Both the position numbers and the translations under genes were made by a program. A stretch of 64,000 nt of DNA from Ilyonectria destructans. Its lineage: Eukaryota > Ascomycota > Sordariomycetes > Hypocreales > Nectriaceae. Shown here one piece after another: positions 12,462 through 23,648 of the stretch. The notes beneath the pieces are model-generated. The model was not told the origin of the DNA. It worked only from the letters and a program-made list of their open reading frames with translations, and did not search any database. Position 1 is the stretch's first letter, and every line of letters begins with the position of its first letter. Location: the NCBI GenBank assembly GCA_020740775.1, contig JAHEWK010000003.1:1798001-1862000 (forward strand), read 5' to 3'.

Positions 12462-14065
12462 TCACATACTGGCCGACCTCTTCCCAGGCGCCTCCGCCAT
12501 CCGTCGCAGCTCAACATCGCTCCCAGACTCAGTGTCATCCAAGCAGCTCTCTCCTCTGTCGAAGCGCAAGTCTGGGCTCACCGCCACCCTGTCGACCTCT
12601 GTCTCCACCATGTCGCTGTCCCTTCCTTCTGTCATATCTCTTAGACCCTCTCGAAGTGAGTGGCTGCTGGTGATGAAGAAGATTGCGGCATTCCAGAGGC
12701 CCTGCAGCGGCAAAACCGCCGCCGTCGCGACATGGTACTCGTAGGGCGACTCGCCTACCAACCAGCTGTGGATGCGGTTCATGCTGCTCGGAATCCATGT
12801 AACCAGGACGCTCAGCGCAAAGAGGAAGCTGGTCCGCAAGTACGCTCGCTTGATGGGATCCTCGACGACAAACTTGGACACGGCCCTGTTGGTTGCTGAT
12901 GTGATGCGGCGCAATGGACGTCTCGACCGCACCGGGGCGCCTGCGGGAGACGTGGCAGTGGAGAAGTATTGGCTAGGCACGGTCTGGATTGGCGAGGGCG
13001 GAGATTCATCGAATGAGGCTTGTGATGTTGACTGTGTGTGAGCAGGTCGAGGCTCTGAGGGCGCTGTGGTACAAGCTTTCGACTGGACGACCTGGACTTC
13101 GGTGACGATGGTTCCGTAAAAGCAATCCTGGGGGACGTGGAGTTCTACCCGAGGCAACTGCTGCTGAGACATGTTAGTGGGTGATGTCTGGTAGGTAAGC
13201 GTGACTGAATCGCGTACCTGCTCGTAAGTTCCAGTCTCTCTGCTCTTGGATGCGGAAAAGCTTCTCAGTCTGTTCCTGGAGCGGAAGACGTGATATCCAA
13301 CCATGAAGTAAAATAGAAGTGATCCAACAATGCAAATCCAAATGAGCATGTAATAAGAGTAGATGCGAACATTTTCCCAGTCATGGTCGACCCAACACCA
13401 GATCTACCATGGGCGTCAGTGAAGGTACGAGCAGAGATCTGGGCAAGGGCAGCACTTACGACTGCTTGGCCAAAGACTCTTCCGCGGCCCGGGTGCCTAA
13501 CCAGGACCAGCGCAAGAGAAATACCAAAGGGGCCTCCGTAGCAGATCAGGCAGTATAGCCACCACCACTTACGGAAGGCATCTGGACTTGTTCGAAAGAA
13601 GAAGACGAGGAAGACGTTGAAAGCCATGGCGAGAGACCACCAGGGGTCGGACTGCATGAACCTATGACAGTGAGTCTTTTGTTCGAATATGCAAGGCACC
13701 TCAGTGGTATCGCCAGTTGCTCCAATGACAACCAATAGAACTACCAGAGAAAGGGTTGAGATGGATCCAACTTACATCTGGAATAGGAAGCCTTGTCCCT
13801 GACAGAGCGCAGATTCAACGCCTCTATTCAAGCCATCCATGGCGATGATGCTCGCGACACTGGCGCCGATATTGGCGATGCTCGCAAACACGATGAATGT
13901 GTTTTGGACATTTCGCACACGCGGAACCAGGGCATACGCAACGAAGATCAAGACCACGGCGACCAGGCTGACGGAGCCTCCTATGCGCTCCAGCAGCACC
14001 AGCGTCTCGGTCTGAGTCGGCGTCAGTGCCTCGGCGCGGGCGGCGAGGAGCGTTTGCGTCGGCAT
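12462..14065 (-). CDS. cAMP-receptor-like seven-transmembrane GPCR, about 459 aa
   Basis: The exons are 14065-13776, 13661-13460, 13403-13218 and 13163-12462, with GTAAGT, GTAAGT and GTACGC donors; they sum to 1380 nt. Seven hydrophobic segments are visible. TM1 and TM2 lie in exon 1, TM3 and TM4 in exon 2, TM5 at the start of exon 3, and TM6 and TM7 in exon 4. A Cys precedes TM3, and Trp-Cys-Trp lies in the loop before TM5, consistent with the usual disulfide. About 150 residues rich in Ser/Thr/Pro separate TM5 from TM6, and an acidic Ser-rich C-terminal tail follows. The pattern matches fungal cAMP-receptor-like GPCRs (the Dictyostelium CAR-related class, such as Neurospora GPR-1 or Aspergillus GprH). 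These are plasma-membrane receptors upstream of heterotrimeric G proteins. The ligand is unknown. The third intron (54 nt) is in frame without a stop, so it could be retained. Confidence 0.85.
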
Positions 14066-16430
14066 GGCATTCGGCGAGCGGGCGAGGGAGCGAGTGAGGG
14101 AGGTGAGGGAGGTGAGGACCAGGCTGTATCACCCGATGCGAATGAAGATGAGCGTGTAGGCTCTCTGGCGGTGTGTGTGTGATTCTCTGCCCGATCCCAG
14201 GGCAGGGAATAGAGATGATAGCAACAGAGGCGGCCCAGACTAGGGGCGGACGGTGTAAAGGAAGCCTCGCCTCGGAGGGAAGCGATGCGATGCAGAAGTA
14301 GAGAGCGACGGAAGGGAAGAAAGAGGCGAGCGGGAGACAGGAGAGGAGAAGAGAAGAGAGGGGATGGGATTGGATTGGATTGAAACAAGCGAGAGTGTGT
14401 TCCGCGAAGCCCTCGCACAGGAGCAATGAGGGGATGTCGGCGGCCGAGGGCTGAGGAGAGAGGAGAGATGAGAGGAGAGGAGAGGACACTCGTCTCGCAC
14501 GGTATCCGTCAAGGCAACGCGAGTACGCAAGCTGGAGTTGATTGTGCCACCGTCGCGCAGTTGGCTTGTTGGCTGTTTGGCTGCAGGAAGCCGATGCTAG
14601 AGCGCGAGAGTGAATCAATGATCAGGCAGACAGACGGGCTGTTGCAGATGGAGGCCAGCGGACACTCATCTCCGTCGCAGGGCTGCTTCACCCGTCTCGC
14701 CCGTCCTTTTTCATCTTGATCTCACTCTCGCCTCACCTCGCTTTGGCCTGGGCTCGTCTTCCCTTCGCGTCGAGGCGGCAGCTAAAGTGCAAACGTCGCT
14801 ACCAACGGGATGCTTCAGCTGTCACCTGCCTGCCACCTGCCACCGGCCACTCACAGTCATGGCCCGCCAAACACCAACGCTGCCCGCCAATCTGCATCGT
14901 CCTCCGCCCTCCATCCTTTGTCCATCCCGCAACTCTTTCACGGCTTCCTACATCTGGCTTCTGCATGCTGCCAACGTCCACAGTAAGCTAAACGCCCACC
15001 TCATTCCGCCCGGTTACGTCAGGCTGCCAGGCAGCTGTCAGTGGCCGTGGCAATCAATCAGTCCAGACGCAATGCACAAGACATTGATTGCTCCTAACCA
15101 CAGCTCTACACCAGGAAAACCAAGCAGCCCAACCATCATGATCGAACCAAGCCCGCTTGCCAAACACCAGCGTCCAATGCGTCTTCCCCAGCTCTCGGCA
15201 GATCCACACAGTCCCCCGCGTCCTGATTGCCGGGTCCCCTGCATCTCCCAGGATGACATGACATGGATGCCTCATGTCTCCGTTTTCAGCTCTACGCAGT
15301 ATGACGAACCCAGCCAGATTAGTCCATGAGGATTCAAAACGCTGTCGCTAGTTTCGCGACAGCACCGCGCCCGCAAGCCAGACCTGAGAAAAGCAGTACC
15401 ACCACCAAAACGCAGCCTGACGCCCGACGCCCGGGCTGACGGTCGAGTCCATCAACGCATCCACGCCCGCCGAGTCCGCGACGTCCCAATCACCAATCAC
15501 CACCCTCCGCAGGCAAACTCACCACATCCCACAAGCAAACACGCAGCCGCCACACCGCCCGCGCAATCCTTCAACTCCGCACTGCACTGCACAGTTAGTT
15601 CCCAGTGCTCTGGCTGTCGCAAGCCATCTCGCCAAGTCCAGCCAGCCAGCTCTCAGCACGGTGCGCCACCCCCAAATCATCCTGCCCGTCCGTATTGCGG
15701 TGAATCGAACACGACGCCTTGCCTGGAGTTCCAAGCATGTCAATGGAGAATGTGCTGATTTCTTTTGGTCAAGCCTCATTAAAGTGGCCAGGACTGTGAG
15801 ACAACCTGCCGAGCCGCTGGCGATCCTCTCTCACACCCATGTCTTTAAATATACTACGCTCCAGTAGAGTCGCCTCAGATATTTTCGGCCAGTTAAAGCC
15901 GCATTGGTGAGAAATACTCCGGCACATACCTAAATTCAGCGGTCGCAGAGGTTCCATCAAGTACGGATGCTACAGAGATCTAAGTTACATCAGATAAGTC
16001 AGAACCACACAGTGACTGCCCTGCTACAAGTTCCACCACGTTCACTAGCCCCAGCCAATGTGGGGTACGGCACGGACTAGAGCCTTAACACATGTAAAGA
16101 CGCAGAGTGTATGGCTGGCATGCAGCTCCCGTAATTAATTCTATTTACGGCATATCAGCGTCGTCCTTCAAATCTATACGAGGCCAGTTGATAGGACACG
16201 TCGTTCACATTTATCTTTGGGGGCCAAGTAATTTAGTTGGCCAAGCTACATCAATTCATCAATCCGGTATGGTCTTGTAGGACAAGATTTCATTCACGTT
16301 GCGCAATAGTCCTGAGAACCAACCTGATAGATCATATCCAGAATTCAATTTCATCCGTGTTACCAAACCCATCAGTTCAGTCCCAGACGGAAAGCTATCC
16401 AAACTTGTAGAATACATAATCTCCCCTCCT
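14066..16430. other. 2.4 kb intergenic region upstream of the GPCR
   Basis: No gene is supported. The part next to the GPCR (about 14,290-14,490) is strongly purine-rich on the plus strand, i.e. a long pyrimidine tract in the GPCR leader or promoter. The rest has only short openings. The left part is the GPCR promoter and the right end is the 3'UTR of the MFS gene. Confidence 0.5.
14290..14490 (-). promoter_or_regulatory. Long pyrimidine-rich tract upstream of the GPCR start
   Basis: Read on the coding strand of the GPCR, this segment is mostly CT-rich (GAGAGGA-type runs on the plus strand), 230-430 bases before the start codon. CT-rich blocks near transcription starts are common in ascomycete promoters and leaders. 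Confidence 0.4.
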
Positions 16431-18091
16431 CTACAGCGTGTAGATGAAATCGGGCCTCTGGTCGCCCATGGCATGAATTGCCTCGGGTGATTTACCCTGC
16501 ACCCAGTGGTCCCGCTCGCCATTCAGACGCTTCTTATTCTCCCGCGCGAGCATTGTGTACATGATTGCGCTGCCACAGAAGACACCAGTAAACATAAAGG
16601 CAAGAATAGTTCCATGACCCTCGTAGAAGCGAGGCGGAGAGAAAAAGACATTGCTGCTGACGATTCCGTTCAGGTTTCCCCATCCGATAACGAAACCAAG
16701 GACGATACCACGTTTATACACACCCTCGACGTTGTTAGCAACCCAAGTGATGGTGATGGGGATGGCCGGGTAGATTCCCAGGGCGCCCAAGAAGCAGCCA
16801 CAATATTGTACGGCAGGATTCGTCGACGCAATCAGCATAATGAAACCCGTGAGGCCGATAGGCGCAACAATCAGGTTAAAGATGCCACGCCTGTTGATGC
16901 GGTCGGAGTAAATACCAACGCAGACGGTAACAATGGCAGCCAGGGCGTATGGGGGCACGCTCAGAAGTTGGTTCTTGATAACGGCCTCCTTGGTGGTAAA
17001 GGACATGTTCTGGATGATGGTGGGCAGGAACACGCTGAAAGAGTACAAAGGCATGAGAGGGCCCATGTAGATCATCATGCCAACGTACGTCTTCCAGTCA
17101 GTAACAGCCTGCCAGAAGTACTTCATCTTGAACTCTTCGTGCTGGGCTGAGGCTTGCTGGTCGCGTTGGAGTCGGAGAATGACACGGCGGCGATCCTCAT
17201 CGGATAAGAACTTGGCTTCATCGGGGAAGTCGTGGACCATCCAGAATGAGATGATACCAACGATAATGGTCAGGAGACCCTCGAGGATGAAAATCCAGGC
17301 CCAACCGCTAATGTTGGCAATGCCGTCCATCTTTTCGATACCAGCCGCGAGCAGACCACCAAAGGAGCCAGCCAGGGCAGCAGCCGAGAAGAACCAAGCA
17401 GCGCGAGCACCAAACTCGGAACGTCTGTACCAGCAAGAGAGATAGTAGTTGATTCCGGGGAAGAGACCAGCCTCAGCCACGCCGAGGAACCATCGAGCGG
17501 CCATTAGACCCGACCAGTTCTTGACGAAGCCCATTCCCAGCATACAGGCGCCCCAGAGAACCCTTTGTTCAAGTCAATCAGCCATTCGGACAACCCAGCA
17601 GAGAGGGATGCTCACATGATGGTGGGGATGAAGATGGATGGGCGAGTGCTCTTGAGGAGAATGTTGGCAAGAACCTCAAAGAGTGCGTATGAGATGTAGA
17701 AGATGGTCAGGGTCGAATTGAATTGGGTCGTTGACATGGGAATGTCGGTCATAAGACCGGCGATTTTGGCATTGCCAATATTGGTACGATCGAGGAAGCA
17801 GACGAGGTAGAGAAAGCACAACTAGATTCAATTAGCATATTGGGGGTCTCTCTTAAACGATAAGTGGTTCTTGAGGACATACCCATGGGATGAGCCTCAT
17901 GTCAAGCTTTCGAACGAGCTTGCGCTCCTACAATTCTATTAGCAACAGCCAGCTTGGCTAATTGGGCGAGTGTTACGCACCACCTCCTTCTTCTCGGCAT
18001 CAGACAACCCAGCATCGGGATCATTGACGAGATCAACCTGCTGACTCGTCGCCTTCTCCTCGAACACTTCGTTACGGTCGACTTCGCTCAT
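16431..18091 (-). CDS. MFS transporter, allantoate permease (ACS) family, about 497 aa
   Basis: The exons are 18091-17981, 17927-17883, 17821-17616 and 17562-16431 (1494 nt). All junctions are in phase; the introns are 53-61 nt. The protein has a short acidic cytosolic N terminus, then about 12 membrane segments. The Dal5/TNA1 hallmarks are visible: FLDRTNIGNAK at the end of TM1, then the ARWFLGVAEAGLFPG stretch and the YYLSCWYRRSE loop. These carriers import anionic or organic nutrients such as nicotinate, allantoate, pantothenate and other carboxylates with protons at the plasma membrane. The substrate cannot be read from the sequence. The frame is open upstream to 18223, but 18091 was chosen because the protein then begins with the short charged N terminus usual for the family; the upstream extension is Pro-rich and untypical. 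Confidence 0.88.
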
Positions 18092-21000
18092 GATTGCGGA
18101 GTTGACGGGAGGAAAAGCTGGCGCCGGGAGGGTTATGGGACGAACCACCGGACGGAGGGGGAAGGGAGGGAGGGATCTCCGAGTCACGTTGACGGGAACG
18201 TGGGAGAGGGAAGGAGAGGGCAAGGATGCCGCAGCCAGCCGAGCAGAAGAGCAATGGATTGGCAGGCGGGATCAAGACAGAGACTCAGGATTGTCGACGA
18301 TGCGAGACAAGCACCCCAAAAACGGGAGTGGTGGTGGAACGGTGGAATCGCGTGTGAGGCGGGAAGCAAGGAGGGGGGTGGAGGCAACACCACGATGTAT
18401 ATAGAGATGGACTGAGTGCCAGCAGAGATGGAGGCAATCGCTGAGGAGATGAGTATCTTCCTTATTCTCTGCGGGGGAGCTCCTTGTTCTTATAGTCAAG
18501 CCAGACGATGAAATGAGGAGAAGGGCGTTGGGTTTAATAAAGAGCCAAGCCACGGCTCGCCGACCATTGCCCCGTCTGGGGGAATGCAACCCCGAGAGAG
18601 AGAAAATGAGGAGCAAGTGTGGAGAGCAAGCTTTTTGCGCCAAGAAGCGCCTCTTCCAGTGAGGAGGAGGGCGATCAGCGTGAGGAGGAGGTACATGAGC
18701 AGAATTGGGCGTTTTTTCCCTCTTCTCCCACATATTTTCCCTCCATTACGTCCGCCCGTCCGTCCGTCCGCGTCCAACCCAAGCCGCGGACCCGCCGCGG
18801 GCCAGCGAACGAACGAACCACTTGCTTCAGATGTTACCTTGCTGGATGGATGGAGATGGGGTTGGGTTGGGATGGCGCCGCGGACCCGCCGTTGTTGTCT
18901 CGGGGGCGGGGGAGTGGGAGTAGGAGTGGGAGAGGGAGGGAGACAGGGCAATTGGGCGCTGCTCGCCCTCTCACTGGCTCTGCAAACTTGGCACCTGGGG
19001 TCTCGGATCTGTCGATCTCGACTCTGTGGGCGCTGGGCTGCGGGGTTTGGGGTCACGGCTGCGTGGAATGCCTGCATGTGGAAGTGTGGAAGTGTGGATG
19101 TGTGGATTGTGCTTCTTCGTCTCGGCGGACGGGTACGTTGGCCGCACGCTTACGCTTGGGGGCGTCACACACACCTGGTGAGAATCCCTGCAACGCTAGC
19201 CCATGGACTGGAGCATGCAACATGCATTTGAGGCGGCCACGCGAGATGGCGCTCGGCGTGCTCGGGGACCGGGGCCTGTTTCTCTCTGTGTGCCTGTGTG
19301 TGTGTCGTGCTGTGTCCTTCTGTGTTGTGTTGCCCAGACGGGACCCAAGCCAGGCCAAGTCGGCGATCAGCCGAGAGCTAGCACGTTGATCGACAGCCAG
19401 TCCTTTTTTGTTTTCGTGGGCGTCGAGGCTAGCAACCTAGGAAGCGGACGGGGGGACGTCATTCTCTGCCATATTAGAACAGAGCTTAAAAAAGAGAAGC
19501 CCGTCCGGGTCGTGATGAAGCTTCAATGCCGACGTCTCCTGATTCCCCCCGTCCCCTCTTCTGCGTCGACTGATCAAGATGAGATCCGTGATTTCCCCCA
19601 GAGATGCATCTCTTGTGACCCCGTGGGGAATTCCCTTGCGCTCTGGGGAAAAACGCCCGTCCCAGGCCAGGCCCCCTTCGCGATCAGGAGACGCATCACC
19701 AGAGAGCGTGTTCCGGCCGGCTGGGTGGTCTCACCTTTCGCACACGCCCCAGCGTCCTGGGCGTCGGCTCACCCATCTCATCTCATCTCAGCCCACTGCG
19801 CACACCCGCCTCCGTACCTGTTCGTCGCCGTGCTAAAACTGCAGCCGCGTCCGTCGCGTGGTTTGCGTCGCCTCCATCAAGCCATCTTTGCGCACGGCGA
19901 CGGCGTTCGTCCTCCATGCCCAGCTAGCAGTATACGCCCGAGGGGGGGGCTATTGCGGACGTCAATTCGCCAATATGAACCCAAATATATCCCTCCTTTG
20001 TCTTCTCCTCGTCGCAATGGCAATGGGAGGGTTTCAGGCCATAGCGTTAGGTTGGTGTTAGTCGCCGAGACCTCATCGTCGGCTGCATCTCTTGGCTCTC
20101 GGCCCAGCCAACGAGCTACCTCGCATTTCGCCTAGATCAGCTCCCGTGTCTAACTCTTGACCCAGACCAGAACGGTGCGAAATAGTCCCCGTGTCGAGAA
20201 TATTGCATTGCTGGAGGTTAGTTTAGAGACGCGCCAAGATGGCCAAGCCTGCTAGAGCGTTGTTTCTCCGTCAGCCTTGAAGGTGGACAACCATCTCCAC
20301 TGCGCAGCGCGGAGCTAGCGAGTTGCGCCCTTCTGCACACATCCGCAACAATCCAATATCGGATTTCCCTTGCCCGAACATCATCAACACTCAACCAGGC
20401 ACACACGCATATCGAATCAGTAGCCTCGCCAATGTCGACCCCAGCCAGCCCACCCTTGGCATCCCTTTTTCTCCCGGTGTGCAGGTCAACACGGGAAGGT
20501 TATGTTTGTTGGGTACCTATCAGATCGAATCCCGTAACGCCCACTCCCGAAGTCAAGCAACCACCCGCGGCCCCAGAGAACTCAGCCTCCTGCAGGGCGG
20601 AATTAAAAAAGACTCAGGCTCCGCAAAGAGGAATAAATAAATGGAAAAACGCAGTTGACAGGAGGACAATCAAAGTAGCTGCAGCGAGCTAGGGAGCCAG
20701 CATGACGTTATTGCTTCTCGAACCGTGACAGGCCCAGTGATAGCCGTGGCACCGGCTACGCCTCCATCTCCACCACTTTTGCGCCTGCCGCCACAGCCAA
20801 GCCCGCCGCCGCCTCCGAGATGATTTAGTGACTGGGACTCGTGCGACGCGCAGAAAAATAGAAAAGTAAAATCCTAGAATACGAATTACAATATCTCGTG
20901 TGTGACGGGAGAAACAGGAGCGTTGTCGGAGTGGCTGAGGACGAGGATTGCGGGTGGATGACGAGATCCAAGTTCTACACGAACGTGTACGAAGACAAAA

Positions 21001-23648
21001 AGTGCTATAACTGTCCACCAACCAGGGTCGTAGCAGGCATCAGGATCGGGAACACACATTACATTGAGCTAGAGGATGGAGGGCATCTCTAGCACCGTCT
21101 CGGATTCCTCCAGGTCCAGGATCTCGAAGAAAGCGTGGAAGACCAAGTCCGTCACTTACGGTTGGGGCGGCGTAAGCGAACAGTTCACTTCAGCGTCTTA
21201 GTCCACGCCATGGATTGACCCCATCTTCCCCCGCAGCCCCCCCCCCTCCCCAGCTGTTTCTTCCCCGCGCCGCGAGGGCGTTTCTCCGCAGATCCGTGGT
21301 TTGGATCTCGTTGGGGGAGTCCTTGTCTGGCTAGGTAGGCATCCTTTAGCATGGGTGGGGGAAGCCTGTGGCCTGTTTCGCACGGGCGTCACCCACTACA
21401 CTACACCACTCTTGCTTACGCTGCCCTCCAATCCTAACTCCGGCCCTCACCTTACGGTGGTCCGATGCGCACGGTGGAGTCGCGGAGGACGAAGGCCGTT
21501 GGTCGGGCGCCCAATCGCCGACGCACCCAGCCGCCCGACGCCCGGGGTCCGGGGCTCGGCGTGCGGCGGCTATTGCCTCGTCCAGAAGACGGTTGATGGT
21601 TGACCCCCAAAACTGGAACCCTCTATCGCATCCTTGCCCCAGCCAAGAAAATCCTCTGCACGCAGTTAGATTAAGCATAACCATTTCATTGAAACCGGCT
21701 CAAACAGCAGGCGAATCGGCCGTTGTCCGTTGTCTGGGCTGACGTCCGCGAAAGCCACACGGGGGTCCAACGCCGCCGCCGCCGATCTTCCTTCCTCATA
21801 CTTGCTCCAGCCACTCATGCAGCTTTGCGACCTCACGATGGCTTCGTTTGCGTGCCCACTAGGTACTGCCCGTCTCGGGGACGGCGCACGGTTGCGGTTC
21901 CGCTTTCGCCCTGTGCCGTTTTCGGTCGTCGAGGTTTCATCTCAGCCCGCAACCCGGGGCCATGATTCCACTTCCTTGCGTCCAAGGCCACTCACTTCAT
22001 CCATGACCGTCGCCCACGTAATCAACGTTATTCGGCTTGCGGGGATGTTCAGGGATCGGTACGTGTCTTATCCACCACTGGTTCCGGCGTCAACGTGGGC
22101 CGCAGTAATACCCTGCGGCTTGACGCAGCCAATCTAGTGAGCCGCCAAGTAACACGCCGTCGACGATGCAACCCAAGACAATGAGATATGATTCTTGATG
22201 GAACCTAAGCTCGTGTTGTAAATCTGTCAACGTCGTTCTACTCGGCTGTCACAATCGTGTCCTCGCCTAACTCCTTGACCGAGCCGAGTTAGCAGTCCAT
22301 TTCGGTCTTTGAACCTTTCAACGTCGAGGCAGCAGATCGAAAACCTGTAAGTATAATATTTTATTAACTCCAATTTCTGGCAAGTATTTCCGGAAACTGC
22401 CTGAAAGAACACTTTCAACAATCCAAGACCCCCAACATCCAATGCAGTTCGTCGCATGATGCACCCCCATGTGCAAGTGGTCGCCCCCTGAACACTGCTG
22501 ACTCGCGTTACCGATGCCATGTGCCGTACCCGGCAACTACGAAGTCATTGTAACGATTAATAACGCAGCCCTGGTCAAAGCCCGTGCTGCGCCAGGGATG
22601 TAATGGTCACCTACAACGCAACACCTTTGTGCAGCAACGGACTGAGATGAGGCGGTGCGCCGGTGCGCCACAACACCACACCGAGCCTCCATCGCCAACA
22701 TCATGAGCCTCACCAACCGCCAGCCCAGCAACTCATGCATACAAATCCTTCGCTGCACCGCGCAAAAGAAGCTCGAAAATGCCCAAAAGACACCAGTCAC
22801 GTTCCAGAGCCTAGCCCCTATCCAACGATACTCGCGATAAAAAGGACAAAAAAAGAGGCGAGCGTCATCCTGGCGGCGTCGAACTGGGGACCTTTGGCCC
22901 CCTGCCGGGCTGTAGGTCCGAATCCTAGGGACGAACCCTATCCCCTATAGACCAGTCAGCTCGAGAGAGGTTGTTATGATGAGCAGCAGATATTAGGAAC
23001 CATAAGGCTTCCTTCCTTTGTCGGTTTGCTGGTTGGTGGTTGCTGGCTAGCGGTTGCTGTCCGGCAGCTGTCAACCCGTTGGCGGACTGCGTGCCAGCTG
23101 TCAGGGGGGATTTCCGACCGCCGGCTGTCAATAGTGATGGAGAACACCGTTCAGTGCTCTCCAGCCGTTCCTATCACGTGCCAGGGTTTTCTACGTCATG
23201 TACTCGCTCCAGCCTGGAAAACTGTTTGCGTTCTCACTGTGCCTATGACTTTCCTTTGTCATGACGCTTCACTACCTCGGCACCCTTCGATCCATTTTGA
23301 GGCTCCCTTTGAGGCTCCCTTTGCGGCTCCCTTGTGGCTCACTTGTGGCTACTACCTTTTCCCACCCTCGTCTCCCTGACTTCTCTTCCGTACTGTTTAC
23401 CTGATCTGATCTCGCTCAGTTACATTTATCATAACCCAGTGTCACTACAAGGGAACACGAGATCTTGGGGGCCGGGTTTACAGGTATCAGCAAATCGTTA
23501 ATTCAGCAAGCATTTGGGCCGATCCTGTGTGACACAATCTCCATTCGTTTGGACACAATGTCATGGATCCTTCGCGGACCTCGACCATCATTAACATGCA
23601 CGTTCTAACCGCGACTTGTGGGTTCTAGCTGTCGACACCTCCAGCGCC
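18092..23648. other. 5.5 kb gene-free region
   Basis: The left edge is the promoter of the MFS gene. The right edge is the 3' side of the M3 peptidase gene. Several long openings (for example 18,496-19,389 and 19,203-20,135) lie in locally GC-rich DNA. They are full of Pro/Arg/Ser/Cys, lack recognisable motifs and overlap on both strands, so I regard them as chance. Short-period repeats such as that at 23297-23350 occur. A non-coding RNA cannot be excluded. Confidence 0.5.
23297..23350. repeat. 12-bp tandem repeat (diverging)
   Basis: A unit close to TTGAGGCTCCCT is repeated about four times. Copies become more divergent to the right (TTGCGGCTCCCT, then TGTGGCTCACT). Confidence 0.7.

Noticed and set aside
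18496..20135. Long overlapping openings on both strands (up to 310 codons)
   Set aside because: Composition is Pro/Arg/Ser/Cys-rich with no motif, both strands are open because of local GC content, and there is no promoter or splice logic.
22870..22940. tRNA-like sequence (GGTCCGAATCC and GTCGAACTGGGG words)
   Set aside because: Neither strand gives a cloverleaf: the T-arm stem does not pair and no anticodon stem fits. A covariance-model scan would settle it.
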